In this document: positions 7,332 through 14,786 of the stretch, in pieces
How positions within the stretch are numbered: position 1 is the first letter of the stretch
Layout of the letters: every line of letters starts with the position of its first letter
Source of the DNA: an uncultured Lentisphaeria bacterium
GTDB taxonomy: Bacteria; Verrucomicrobiota; Lentisphaeria; Victivallales; Victivallaceae
Direction: 5' to 3'
DNA: 21,759 nt
Assembly: GCA_937888615.1 (NCBI GenBank)
Contig: CALABZ010000080.1
Span: forward strand, 1 to 21,759
The notes under the pieces: model-generated
Seen by the model: the letters and a program-made list of their open reading frames with translations, nothing else
Databases searched by the model: none
What the model was told of the DNA's origin: nothing
Program-made: the position numbers and the translations under genes

Positions 7332-8012
7332 ATGAAGTTTTTCAGGAAAAGGGATTTTTACCTGTTGCTGGCCTTTACCGGGCTGATCCTGGTGGGGACG
7401 ATTTTTCTGAAGATGCCGTTTGTGGCGCATCAGGACGGTGTGAGCTGGAAAGATGCGTTCTTTACCTCGCTGGCCTCGGTCTGTGTGACCAATATGTGCA
7501 ATTTGTCGACCAGCGGGTTCAATATTCCCGGCCAATTGGTGGTGCTGGGGCTGATTCAGATTGGCGGGTTGGGGATGATGGTGATTGCGGCTTCGATCAT
7601 CATCGCGTTGGGCCAGGGAATTTCCGACGACAGCCAGATGGCATTGGGGAGCAGCCGGCACCTTCTGCCGGGAGAACTCGAAAATCTGATTCGCACCATT
7701 GTCGTCTACACGTTCACCATCGAAGGGGTCGGGATGATATTACTGACGGGCGCTTTCATGTTCGGGCACGGCATGGACTTTCGGAGCGCGTGCTACAACG
7801 GATTGTTTCATTCGGTATCGGCGTTCTGCAACGCCGGTTTTACGCCGTTGCCGCATAATCTGATCGGAGTGAACAGCCTGATCAAGATCGTGATTTCATT
7901 TCTGATTATCGCGGGTGGGCTTGGTTTTTATGTAATTTTCGACCTGCTTGAAGCGGTGCAGCCGCTGTTGAGGTGCCAAACACTGCGGAAGCGGTGTACG
8001 CAATTGTGGTGA
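7332..8012 (+). CDS. potassium channel subunit KtrB/TrkH, N-terminal half (frameshifted)
   Basis: This is the first half of a Trk/Ktr/HKT-family potassium translocation subunit in the inner membrane. The reading frame is genuine to about residue 210: LIQIGGLGMMVIA after pore loop 1, the second pore loop SVSAFCNAGF, and GGLGFYVIFDLLEAV. It then drifts into non-family sequence (RCQTLRKRCTQLW) and stops. The second half continues in the -1 frame from about 7973, so the complete gene is 7332-8626, about 431 codons, normal for KtrB. Pore loop 1 reads SVCVTNMCNL where the family normally has VTGL, so the selectivity-filter glycine is Asn here. AGGAGG lies 6 bases before the ATG at 7332. A one-base deletion, real or from assembly, would explain the break. 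Confidence 0.85.
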   Translation: MKFFRKRDFYLLLAFTGLILVGTIFLKMPFVAHQDGVSWKDAFFTSLASVCVTNMCNLSTSGFNIPGQLVVLGLIQIGGLGMMVIAASIIIALGQGISDDSQMALGSSRHLLPGELENLIRTIVVYTFTIEGVGMILLTGAFMFGHGMDFRSACYNGLFHSVSAFCNAGFTPLPHNLIGVNSLIKIVISFLIIAGGLGFYVIFDLLEAVQPLLRCQTLRKRCTQLW

Positions 8013-8626
8013 TCGCGTCGGTGGTGCTGATTGTCGGCGGGTCGTTGTCCATCAAAGTGCTGGAATACGATTCGATGTCCTGGCTGGATTCGTATTTCAT
8101 GGCGGTATCGGCCAGGAGTGCGGGATTTATCTCGTATGAGCCGATCAATATGAATGCGGGATCGCTGATCGTCCTGATCTGCCTGATGCTGATCGGCTGT
8201 TCGCCGAATTCGACCGGCGGCGGCATCCGTACTACCGGGATCGCCATGATTTTTCTGGCGGTGTTCAATGCGTTCAAAGGCAATGCCCGGCTGCTGCTGT
8301 TCAAGCGCGAAATTCCGTTGCGCTATGCGTTGCGGGCCTTTGCGGTGGCGCTGGCGTTCCTGTTGATTTCATCGTTGTCGGCGCTGATGATTTCAACGAT
8401 CTACAACATTTCGTTGAAGACCGTCGGCTTCGAGGTTATTGCCGCGATTTCCAATGCGGGGATGCCGCTGGATTTCAATGAAAGCGAGTTCCTGCCGGTC
8501 AGGATTCTGATGGCGGGCTGTATGTTTGTGGGGCGGATCGGGCCCCTGACGATTTTTCTGTTTTTCCTGCGCGAAAAACGTAATAGCCGCTTGTCTTATC
8601 CGCAGGAACAGGTTATCTTAGGTTAA
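7973..8626 (+). CDS. potassium channel subunit KtrB/TrkH, C-terminal half (frameshifted)
   Basis: This is the second half of the gene that begins at 7332, in a frame shifted by -1. The GTG at 7973 is only a formal start; no ribosome-binding site precedes it, and family homology suggests direct continuation. It carries pore loop 3 (VSARSAGF), the glycine-rich hairpin SPNSTGGGIRTTGI, pore loop 4 (AAISNAGMPL) and the closing signature MFVGRIGPLT, all as expected for KtrB/TrkH. The filter glycines of loops 2, 3 and 4 are present. If the frameshift is real the channel is inactive; if it is a sequencing or assembly error the gene is whole. The intact regulatory-subunit gene 16 bases downstream favours an intact system, but this is inference. 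Confidence 0.85.
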   Translation: MPNTAEAVYAIVVIASVVLIVGGSLSIKVLEYDSMSWLDSYFMAVSARSAGFISYEPINMNAGSLIVLICLMLIGCSPNSTGGGIRTTGIAMIFLAVFNAFKGNARLLLFKREIPLRYALRAFAVALAFLLISSLSALMISTIYNISLKTVGFEVIAAISNAGMPLDFNESEFLPVRILMAGCMFVGRIGPLTIFLFFLREKRNSRLSYPQEQVILG

Positions 8627-8642
8627 AAAGGAGAATTCGGTT

Positions 8643-9293
8643 ATGAAAGGTAGTTTTGCCATCATGGGATTGGGTATATTCGGTTCGAAACTGGCCATTG
8701 ATCTCAGCCATAGCGGGCATTATGTGGTGGCGGTGGACATTGATCCGGCGGTGATTGCCGAAATCAAAGATAAAGTGTCCACGGCGATCATCGCCGATGT
8801 CAGCAACGCGGATACCGTGAAGGAACTCGACGTCAGCAAATTCAATACGATCGTGTTGAGCATGAGCGGACACTTCGAGAACCAGATTATCGCCCTGACT
8901 CTGCTGAAACAGGAGGGGGCGGTGAATGTGATCGCCAAAGCCCAGTCGCCGCTCCAGAAACGGATTTTGTTACGTCTGGGGGCGGGCGAAGTCATTCTGC
9001 CGGACTTCGATGTGGCCGAGCGTTATGCCAAACGACTCTCAATGAGCAACATTACCGATATGCTTGACTTCAAAGGCGGCACCATCGCCGACGTGACCGT
9101 GCCGGAAGGCATGGGCGGACATTCCATTCGTGAGCTTGACCTGCGTAACCGATTCAATGTCACGGTCTTGCTTATCAGCAAGCCCGGCGAGGAGAACCGC
9201 ACGGTCTGGAGCCCGGATATTATACTGGAAACCGGCGACAAGCTGACGATTTTCGGTCAGGAAAAAGAGATCGTCAAAGCATTCCAGGGGTAG
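8643..9293 (+). CDS. potassium uptake regulatory subunit KtrA/TrkA (RCK domain)
   Basis: This is the cytoplasmic gating partner of KtrB/TrkH. Residues 1-120 form a Rossmann RCK (TrkA-N) domain with the nucleotide loop GLGIFG (9-14) and acidic D32/D34 at the end of the second strand (AVDID), where the adenosine ribose of NAD(H) or ATP/ADP is bound. Residues about 135-216 are a TrkA-C domain (VTVPEGMGGHSIRELDLRNRFNVTVLLI ... DKLTIFG, given here in outline). The length of 216 residues matches single-RCK KtrA proteins, not the tandem TrkA of E. coli. AAAGGAG lies about 9 bases before the ATG. It follows the frameshifted channel gene and is itself intact. Confidence 0.93.
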   Translation: MKGSFAIMGLGIFGSKLAIDLSHSGHYVVAVDIDPAVIAEIKDKVSTAIIADVSNADTVKELDVSKFNTIVLSMSGHFENQIIALTLLKQEGAVNVIAKAQSPLQKRILLRLGAGEVILPDFDVAERYAKRLSMSNITDMLDFKGGTIADVTVPEGMGGHSIRELDLRNRFNVTVLLISKPGEENRTVWSPDIILETGDKLTIFGQEKEIVKAFQG

Positions 9294-9297
9294 GGGC

Positions 9298-9762
9298 ATG
9301 GCTGAACCGTTCAATCTGGTTCTGGTGCACCCCGAAATTCCGCAGAATACCGGCGGCATCGGACGGCTCTGTGTTTCCACCGGTTCGCGGCTGCACCTGA
9401 TCAAGCCGCTCGGGTTTTCGCTGGACGACCGTTATGTCAAGCGGGCCGGAATGGATTACTGGCCGCATGTCGAATTGACCCTGTATGAAAACTGGACGGA
9501 ATTCCTGGAGCGCAATCCCGGCGCGGAACTTTACTTTTTCAGCACGAAAACGGACCGGAGCTTCTGGAAATGCGAATACCGTCCCGGTTCATTCCTGGTA
9601 TTCGGCAATGAAGGTTCCGGCCTGCCGCCGCATTTTTACGTCGACTATGCCGACCGCATGTACACGATCCCGATGACCGGCTCGTTTTTCCGCAGCCTGA
9701 ATCTGGCGAATTCGGCGGCAATCGCCCTTTATGAAGGGCTCCGCCGTCTTGCCCTCGGTTAA
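9298..9762 (+). CDS. trmL: tRNA (cytidine/uridine-34-2'-O)-methyltransferase TrmL
   Basis: This is a SPOUT-class methyltransferase that uses S-adenosylmethionine to 2'-O-methylate the wobble base C34/U34 of certain leucine tRNAs. At 154 residues it has the minimal size of TrmL, which acts without an added RNA-binding domain. Family motifs are HPEIPQNTGGIGRLC (11-25), GF(S)LDDRYVKRAGMDYW (39-55), the knot sequences FGNEGSGLP (102-110), IPM (124-126) and RSLNLANSAAIALYE (132-146). It begins 4 bases after the ktrA/trkA stop and appears to be the last gene of the operon. No T-tailed terminator follows; two small GC hairpins lie at 9764-9776 and 9790-9808. Confidence 0.95.
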   Translation: MAEPFNLVLVHPEIPQNTGGIGRLCVSTGSRLHLIKPLGFSLDDRYVKRAGMDYWPHVELTLYENWTEFLERNPGAELYFFSTKTDRSFWKCEYRPGSFLVFGNEGSGLPPHFYVDYADRMYTIPMTGSFFRSLNLANSAAIALYEGLRRLALG

Positions 9763-9815
9763 CGCCGGTGCGGCGAGAAATTTACAACATTCCGGAAAGG
9801 AATCCGGAAATGGAT

Positions 9816-9844
9816 TTGGAAAATGGTGAATGAATGATTATATT
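9816..9844 (+). promoter_or_regulatory. candidate promoter of the envelope operon
   Basis: TTGGAA (9816-9821), a 17-base spacer and TATATT (9839-9844) lie 46 bases before the start of the TPR-protein gene, in an AT-rich spacer. Confidence 0.5.
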
Positions 9845-9889
9845 ATACCGATTAATTGGTTGTAACTGCGAAACTGAACAGGAAATCGA

Positions 9890-10984
9890 ATGGGCGGACA
9901 TTTATTGAAAATTCCGGTACTGCTGGTGCTTGCTCTGCTGTCGTTCGGGGCGTATGCCACCGATGCCGAAGCAAATATCAAATACCAGGACGGATTGAAG
10001 CAAAGTGAAAAGAAGAATTTCTACGACGCGGCCAAGCTGTTTCTGGATGCCGAATTCATGGCCGATACCGTCAGTTTGAAGGCCAATTCCGTCAAGGCCG
10101 CCGCCGAAGCCTATCGCAAAGCCCGGGTTCTTTATAAAGAATTCGAATGCGTGGAAAAATTATTGTCGAGTTATCCCAGCCTGATTGATTTTCAGAGCAT
10201 GATCGAGCGTGAATACGAGATCGGCGAACAGTTCTTCGCCGGGCATCGCGATCCCGCCTACTGGTCGTTGCGTTGGATTCCGTGGCTGAAAGGTTCCGAC
10301 CGCACCGAGGAAATCTATACCAAAGTGATCAAGCGGGCTCCTTTTGCGACTCAGGCCCCGGTGGCCCAGGTCCGGCTGGCCGCGCTGATGATCGACAAAG
10401 GCCAGCCCTCCCAGGCGTTGAAATACCTGCGCGAAGTGATCGAGAAACATCCCGATTCGCCGGCCTGTAAATATGCTTATCTCGAATTGGGAACCGCTCT
10501 TTTCGAGCTTTCCCAGAAGGGCGACGGGGACGGCAAGTACAATCAGGAATGTATCCGGGTATTGAAGGACTTCATGAAAAAATATCCCGACGCGCCCGAA
10601 TGCGACTGGGCCGCCCGGACGATTCTCAAATCGAAAGACATCGCGGCAAACCGGATTCTCGGTCTCGCCAAATTTTATGACCGGATCGGGCGTCCGGACC
10701 CCGCCGAGCGCTATTTGAACAATGTCCTGCGGGAATATCCCGATACCCAGGCCGCCAATGCCTCCGAAGCGTTGTTGGCAAAGATGGACAAGACGTTTGC
10801 TCCGGAATCGTTCCGCCCTGAAATCGAAAGCCGGATTCCCTCTTTTACCAACATTCCGATCCCGGAGGAAAGCTCCGAAATCATGGTGGTGCCGGAGAAC
10901 AGCGGCGGCAAATGGCTGCTTCCCGTCCGGGATCTGGGACTGGGCAAAGTTCAGGAATATCGCAAAGAAGCGGAGGAAAAATGA
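9890..10984 (+). CDS. periplasmic TPR protein, BamD-like outer-membrane assembly factor
   Basis: This 364-residue exported protein is built from tetratricopeptide-like helices. Residues 1-23 form a signal peptide ending AYA|TD. There is no lipobox cysteine, so it is probably soluble in the periplasm, unlike canonical BamD. The TPR-like helical pairs include YQDGLKQSEKKNFYDAAKLF (residues 33-52), the region QVRLAALMIDKGQPSQALKYL to YAYLELGTALFEL (about 162-205), CIRVLKDFMKKYPDAP and AERYLNNVLREYPDTQAA. The repeated phrase 'YP(D)(S/T)..A..A' is typical of BamD/CpoB-type repeats. The C-terminal 80 residues are not TPR. AGGAAA lies 6 bases before the ATG. Its stop overlaps the lptE start (ATGA), so the two are coupled, supporting a role in outer-membrane biogenesis. 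CpoB/YbgF-like is an alternative assignment. Confidence 0.75.
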   Translation: MGGHLLKIPVLLVLALLSFGAYATDAEANIKYQDGLKQSEKKNFYDAAKLFLDAEFMADTVSLKANSVKAAAEAYRKARVLYKEFECVEKLLSSYPSLIDFQSMIEREYEIGEQFFAGHRDPAYWSLRWIPWLKGSDRTEEIYTKVIKRAPFATQAPVAQVRLAALMIDKGQPSQALKYLREVIEKHPDSPACKYAYLELGTALFELSQKGDGDGKYNQECIRVLKDFMKKYPDAPECDWAARTILKSKDIAANRILGLAKFYDRIGRPDPAERYLNNVLREYPDTQAANASEALLAKMDKTFAPESFRPEIESRIPSFTNIPIPEESSEIMVVPENSGGKWLLPVRDLGLGKVQEYRKEAEEK

Positions 10985-11496
10985 AATCGGTATCTTTTAT
11001 CTGCTGCATGGCCGCGGCGTTTCTTTTCATCAGCGGCTGTGGTTATCATATCGGCTATCTCGGACATCCGCAGATCAAGTCCATCGCCGTTGCGCCGGTC
11101 ACCAACCAGACCACGGTTTACAATGTGGCCGCGGAAATGCGCGCGATGCTGGCCGAACAGTTTAATGTCGACGGCACTTATAAGCTGGAGAATCTGCGCA
11201 ATGCCGACTGTATTCTCTATGCCAATGTCCTGAATTTTACCACCACCAAGGTTACGGACACCTCCGATGAAGACGAAGTCGTATTCCGGGTTGTCGAGTG
11301 GCAGGCTACCGTGAACGTTGAGTTTACGGTGATTATTCCCGGCCGCAAAGAGCCGGTCATCAAGAAACGGGCCGTTACCGGGTCGTGTCTGTTCCAGTCC
11401 ACCGGCGACATGGAGACAAGCCGCCGGAACGGGGCGCGACTGGCCTGCCGCCAGGCCGCCGTAACCATCGTCCAGTACACGACCGAAGCCTGGTAA
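10981..11496 (+). CDS. lptE: LPS-assembly lipoprotein LptE
   Basis: LptE plugs the LptD barrel and helps insert lipopolysaccharide into the outer leaflet of the outer membrane. The 171-residue protein has a lipoprotein signal peptide with the lipobox FISGC, then GYHIGYLGHPQIKSIAVAP, VTNQTTVYNVAAEMRAML and a beta-rich remainder (VTVEF-like strands, AVTGSCLF). The CGYH...I.V.P..N.T sequence is the hallmark of the family. The start at 10981 is chosen because it gives the signal peptide and overlaps the upstream stop as ATGA; an in-frame start at 10912 would bury the signal sequence. The neighbours also serve the envelope. The family is divergent in sequence, so the assignment rests mainly on the N-terminus and context. 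Confidence 0.85.
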   Translation: MKSVSFICCMAAAFLFISGCGYHIGYLGHPQIKSIAVAPVTNQTTVYNVAAEMRAMLAEQFNVDGTYKLENLRNADCILYANVLNFTTTKVTDTSDEDEVVFRVVEWQATVNVEFTVIIPGRKEPVIKKRAVTGSCLFQSTGDMETSRRNGARLACRQAAVTIVQYTTEAW

Positions 11497-11502
11497 GGCC
11501 CG

Positions 11503-12087
11503 ATGAGAGCCGTTCTTACCGCTTTGATGCTTTGTCTGGCCGGGTTGGGGTGCCGTACTTACCATAACGGCGTTCCGGTGCGGGAGGCCTTGGTTGAGCC
11601 GAATGCGTACAACCTGAAATACAAGTACGGCGGCAAAATGAGCGATCTCCGTTACATCACCATTCATAATACCTGGAATTCCGCTCCCGCACAGCGTGAA
11701 CGGGATTATCTGAACAACCGCCCCGACAAAGTATATATTTCTTATCATTTCGTCGTTGACGAACAGGGGGCGATCCAGACCATGCCGCTGGACGAGTGCG
11801 CATGGCACGCCGGTGACGGACGCGGCCCGGGAAACCGGAACAGCCTGGGGATCGAGATCGCCCGCAGCCGCTGTTATGGACGGGACGAACAACTTTACCG
11901 GCAGGCCGAAGAGAATGCCGTAAACCTTATCGCCTGGCTGTTGGACCGCTACAAACTTTCCGTGGATGATCTGCGCATGCACAAAGATTGGAGCGGCAAG
12001 AAGTGCCCGCACCGTATTCTCGAAGAAAATCGCTGGGACGAATTCAAGGCCCGCGTCGCCGTTTCGCTTTATAACCTGCAGCGCTGA
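11503..12087 (+). CDS. lipoprotein N-acetylmuramoyl-L-alanine amidase (Amidase_2)
   Basis: This 194-residue protein is predicted to cleave the amide bond between N-acetylmuramic acid and the peptide stem of peptidoglycan. It has the zinc ligands of the AmpD/T7-lysozyme fold: H55 in YITIHNT, H160 in LRMHKDWSGK and C168 in KKCPH, with E118 in LGIEIA and WHAGDG at 101-106. Using Cys as third ligand matches T7 lysozyme and CwlA/XlyA amidases. The N-terminus is a hydrophobic export signal with cysteine at 17 (AGLGC), probably lipidated although the -3 residue is glycine. It starts 6 bases after lptE, so wall turnover is encoded with outer-membrane assembly. It ends 3 bases from the stop of the convergent gene, with no terminator between them. 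Confidence 0.9.
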   Translation: MRAVLTALMLCLAGLGCRTYHNGVPVREALVEPNAYNLKYKYGGKMSDLRYITIHNTWNSAPAQRERDYLNNRPDKVYISYHFVVDEQGAIQTMPLDECAWHAGDGRGPGNRNSLGIEIARSRCYGRDEQLYRQAEENAVNLIAWLLDRYKLSVDDLRMHKDWSGKKCPHRILEENRWDEFKARVAVSLYNLQR

Positions 12088-12090
12088 CGG

Positions 12091-13584
12091 TTACTGTTTG
12101 ACGGGAACTTCGATGATTCGTTCGATGCCGTTGCGGTTCATGATCAGCCGGAATTTATGGATCGCGGATTTTTCGCCCATGCCGTAACGCAGGATCATGT
12201 TCAGGTGGTAAACCCCGGTGCCTTCAACCGTTTTCCAGTTGTCGCCGTCAAGGATGAAAAGATGGCGTTCCGGCTGGCTCATGACCCGCATGAAATGCGA
12301 CATGTTGTAACGGACAATGTCATTGATGCCGTCCACCTTGAAGTCGCTCCAGATGGTCTGACAATTCTTGTTGCGGATCTTGATCCGTTTTTTGGCGTAA
12401 ATGACTTCTTCGTCGCTGCCGTTCTCAAGAAGCGCACTGATCTGGTCTTTGTCGCGGGCGGCCCGGATTTTTTCAGGAACCTTGGATTTTTTCAGGAAGC
12501 CCATGAAGCTTTTTGATTCGCCGATCTTCCGGTCGAGGTCGTCACGCAGGATGGTTTTATAATCGTAATAATGACTGCGGACCCAATCCACGAAAAATGA
12601 ACGCGAAGATTCTTTCATCCTCTCGCGGATGATATAAGCGACGACGGCGGTGAGGACGACCCACCAGGCCAGGCCGTCCTGCCTGAACGCCTGAGCCCCC
12701 AGCAGTACGATCGTGGCGATGGCCATGGCCAGTCCGGCGGCGACGTTGATTGCAAATTTTTCGGCCCACTTACCATCGTCGATGTTTTGGGTACGGATAT
12801 AGAGGATGCTCCCCATGATCTTTTTCAGCATCCGCATCCGGTAAATGAACGTTTCATTGGTTGAATTTTCCCGGACGATTGTCGGATAGCCGGCGGAAAA
12901 ACGATAAGCGTTTCCAACCCTGATCTCTTCGATGATTTTACGGCGCAACTCTTCATTTTCGGGAAGACCGGCCTGGCGGCCCCCATCAAGCATTTCGAGT
13001 AATTTGAATAGATAGTATTCGGAAATAATCCCAATGTATTCATCGGAGAAATTGAACAGGGTTTTTTTGTCATGGTCCAGCGTATTGAAACCGGTAATAT
13101 CCCGGAGAAGGTGAAATTTCTCATGGAGTGCCGCCAGGGAGTCGGTCATCAGGGTAGCTTCGCTGTTCCGGTGGTCCGGTTCCCGGATATTTCCGATACG
13201 TTCGATTTCATCGCGGAGGGCGCTTTTCAGGATGGAACAGAACATGCGGAACCGGTAATCATAATTCTCAACAATGCTTGGATTCATCCGGTCCTCGATC
13301 AATCGGAGGATGGCGTCCCGGGTTTTCTCCAATGGGGAATCTTCTCCTGAAACGATATCCGGCAACATGAAAGCCGGTGTTTTAAACCGGATGTAGGCGG
13401 TGCTGTCGCGGTAGAATTTTTCCTTCTCATAGGTCTTGCTGTTGATCTGGAGATTGGCAGGAAGGAAGATAAAGGTTTCCACCACATATTCGGTGTATTC
13501 CTGATCCAATTGCAGGGGATAGGTATATTTGATTTCAAACTGATCTTTGTCGCGGATAGTGATCCGCTCACGCACACTTTCCAT
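12091..13584 (-). CDS. hypothetical membrane protein with two central TM helices
   Basis: I do not recognise this 497-residue protein. Residues 1-75 look beta-rich, and residues 85-270 are a largely helical soluble domain. Two adjacent membrane helices follow: about 278-298 (FAINVAAGLAMAIATIVLLG) and 304-320 (GLAWWVVLTAVVAYII). A charged C-terminal domain (321-497) ends in beta-like sequence (MILRYGMGEKSAIHKFRLIM). With only a short loop between the helices, both soluble domains should lie on the same, cytoplasmic, side. Enzyme motifs, signal peptide and cysteine clusters are not evident. The ribosome-binding site is weak (AAAGAGAA). It is transcribed alone, divergent from the membrane protein at 13819. 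Confidence 0.85.
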   Translation of the reverse strand: MESVRERITIRDKDQFEIKYTYPLQLDQEYTEYVVETFIFLPANLQINSKTYEKEKFYRDSTAYIRFKTPAFMLPDIVSGEDSPLEKTRDAILRLIEDRMNPSIVENYDYRFRMFCSILKSALRDEIERIGNIREPDHRNSEATLMTDSLAALHEKFHLLRDITGFNTLDHDKKTLFNFSDEYIGIISEYYLFKLLEMLDGGRQAGLPENEELRRKIIEEIRVGNAYRFSAGYPTIVRENSTNETFIYRMRMLKKIMGSILYIRTQNIDDGKWAEKFAINVAAGLAMAIATIVLLGAQAFRQDGLAWWVVLTAVVAYIIRERMKESSRSFFVDWVRSHYYDYKTILRDDLDRKIGESKSFMGFLKKSKVPEKIRAARDKDQISALLENGSDEEVIYAKKRIKIRNKNCQTIWSDFKVDGINDIVRYNMSHFMRVMSQPERHLFILDGDNWKTVEGTGVYHLNMILRYGMGEKSAIHKFRLIMNRNGIERIIEVPVKQ

Positions 13585-13610
13585 AATATTCTCTTTCGTC
13601 TAACCTATAA

Positions 13611-13638
13611 AAGATAACCTCAAAAATCGGAAATGCAA
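13611..13638 (-). promoter_or_regulatory. candidate promoter of the 497-residue membrane protein gene
   Basis: On the minus strand, TTGCAT (plus 13633-13638) and TATCTT (plus 13611-13616) have a 16-base spacer and lie about 30 bases before the start at 13584. A perfect 10-bp palindrome CGTAATTACG lies upstream at 13670-13679. Confidence 0.4.
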
Positions 13639-13734
13639 GTTGTTTATTGCGAATCAATGCCACCGAAAGCGTAATTACGTCTGTTTTGTGCTGGAAATGA
13701 GCGGCGCACGAGGTGGCGGAAGGAAAAAAACGGT

Positions 13735-13775
13735 CCCCTGATTGCATTTTTTACAGCCGATGATATATTCAGGGG
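13735..13775 (+). promoter_or_regulatory. promoter enclosed by an inverted repeat
   Basis: CCCCTGA (13735-13741) and TCAGGGG (13769-13775) are perfect 7-bp inverted repeats. Between them are TTGCAT (13742-13747), a 16-base spacer and an extended -10 TGATATATT (13761-13769). The arms flank the promoter core exactly and lie about 45 bases before the membrane protein gene, so they could be an operator or, less likely, a leader hairpin. Confidence 0.45.
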
Positions 13776-13818
13776 AATTGCCATTTTTCAGGTGTTCGAA
13801 TATCAGGAAAAAGTTGTC

Positions 13819-14715
13819 ATGAAAATCCCTCCGACGATTGTGAAGCCCGCTCTTCTTGTCATTGCCGGGCTTGTTTTGTTCATGCTGCCCGGTTTGAAAT
13901 TACCGTATCTGGACCGGGATGCGGATGTGTATTTTGCCGACGCGGTTGCAAAGGCGGGGATCTCCTACGGCATTTGCCGGGCCGTCAACGCTTCGGTATC
14001 GGTCATAAAAGAGTCACAGGTCCATGTCGCTCCGGCGGGCAACGGGGTATCGCTGGCGGTGGGGCAGATTCTTGACCCGCTGGATGACATCACCGAACGG
14101 ACGTCCGATATTTTGGTTACGGCCATTGTCTCGCTCGGCATTCAGAAGATCCTATACGAACTGGGGGTTGAGTTCGCTCCGGCCATGGCGGGGATCGTCC
14201 TCATCGCATTGGCGATCTGTTCTTTCTGGCGGGGAGGGCGCGCGGAGGCATTGCGCAGGCTTATTTTGCGGGGGGTTATCCTTATTGCGGTGGCGCGTCT
14301 GTGCCTGCCTGCCTCTTCCGTCATCAGTTCCTTTCTGGCCGATCATTATTTTACTCCGAGAATCGCGGAGGCCCAAAGCGGGCTTCAACTCAATTCTCCT
14401 GAGATGGAACGCCTGAGGGATATGCATATACCGGAGTCTTCCAGTCCCTGGGAGATGATTCGGAACAGTGCCGGCTTCATCAATACGAAACTGTCCGACC
14501 TGAGAGCGGTGTTGGCGACGATCAATAAAGAAACGATAACGAATATGGTGTCCGCACTTCTGGAACTATCCTATCTGTATGTGGCTTTTTTCATGATTCA
14601 GATCATTTTGCTGCCGTTGGGGATTTTCTGGGTGCTGGTGCGCGCGGCCAATACGCTTTGCTGGGTCAATATTCCGGAGGGGCTGCTGCGTCGGAAGAAA
14701 AATGGTCAGGAGTAG
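13819..14715 (+). CDS. hypothetical multi-pass membrane protein
   Basis: I do not recognise this 298-residue protein. It has an N-terminal hydrophobic helix (about residues 8-26, PALLVIAGLVLFMLPGL), a soluble segment of about 90 residues, helices near 122-136 and 148-172, another soluble segment, and a C-terminal hydrophobic region near 250-275 (YLYVAFFMIQIILLPLGIFW). It ends with a basic tail (RRKKNGQE). The ATG at 13819 is preferred over an in-frame GTG at 13792 because AGGA lies 10 bases upstream and because the GTG has no ribosome-binding site. The gene is alone between a divergent hypothetical gene and the convergent ribosomal operon. The overall layout suggests an inner-membrane protein with one or two periplasmic loops; no catalytic motif is apparent. 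Confidence 0.8.
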   Translation: MKIPPTIVKPALLVIAGLVLFMLPGLKLPYLDRDADVYFADAVAKAGISYGICRAVNASVSVIKESQVHVAPAGNGVSLAVGQILDPLDDITERTSDILVTAIVSLGIQKILYELGVEFAPAMAGIVLIALAICSFWRGGRAEALRRLILRGVILIAVARLCLPASSVISSFLADHYFTPRIAEAQSGLQLNSPEMERLRDMHIPESSSPWEMIRNSAGFINTKLSDLRAVLATINKETITNMVSALLELSYLYVAFFMIQIILLPLGIFWVLVRAANTLCWVNIPEGLLRRKKNGQE

Positions 14716-14734
14716 ACCGTGAAAATCCGGGCAC

Positions 14735-14764
14735 AAAAAAACCCCGGCCGCAGGACCGGGGTTT
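14735..14764 (-). terminator. intrinsic terminator of the alpha operon
   Basis: On the minus strand AAACCCCGG and CCGGGGTTT form a 9-bp GC-rich stem around an 8-base loop, followed by seven T residues (plus A-run 14735-14741). It lies about 20 bases after the rplQ stop. On the plus strand it has only three trailing T residues, so it may also slow readthrough from the convergent gene. Confidence 0.93.
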
Positions 14765-14786
14765 GCAATATACATTGCCGGAAAAA

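Noticed and set aside
7940..7995. Programmed -1 frameshifting in the channel gene
   Set aside because: No X-XXY-YYZ slippery heptamer lies in the overlap, and this family is not known to use frameshifting.
10951..12012. A 353-codon open frame on the minus strand
   Set aside because: It is antisense to lptE and the amidase, both supported by motifs and operon spacing.
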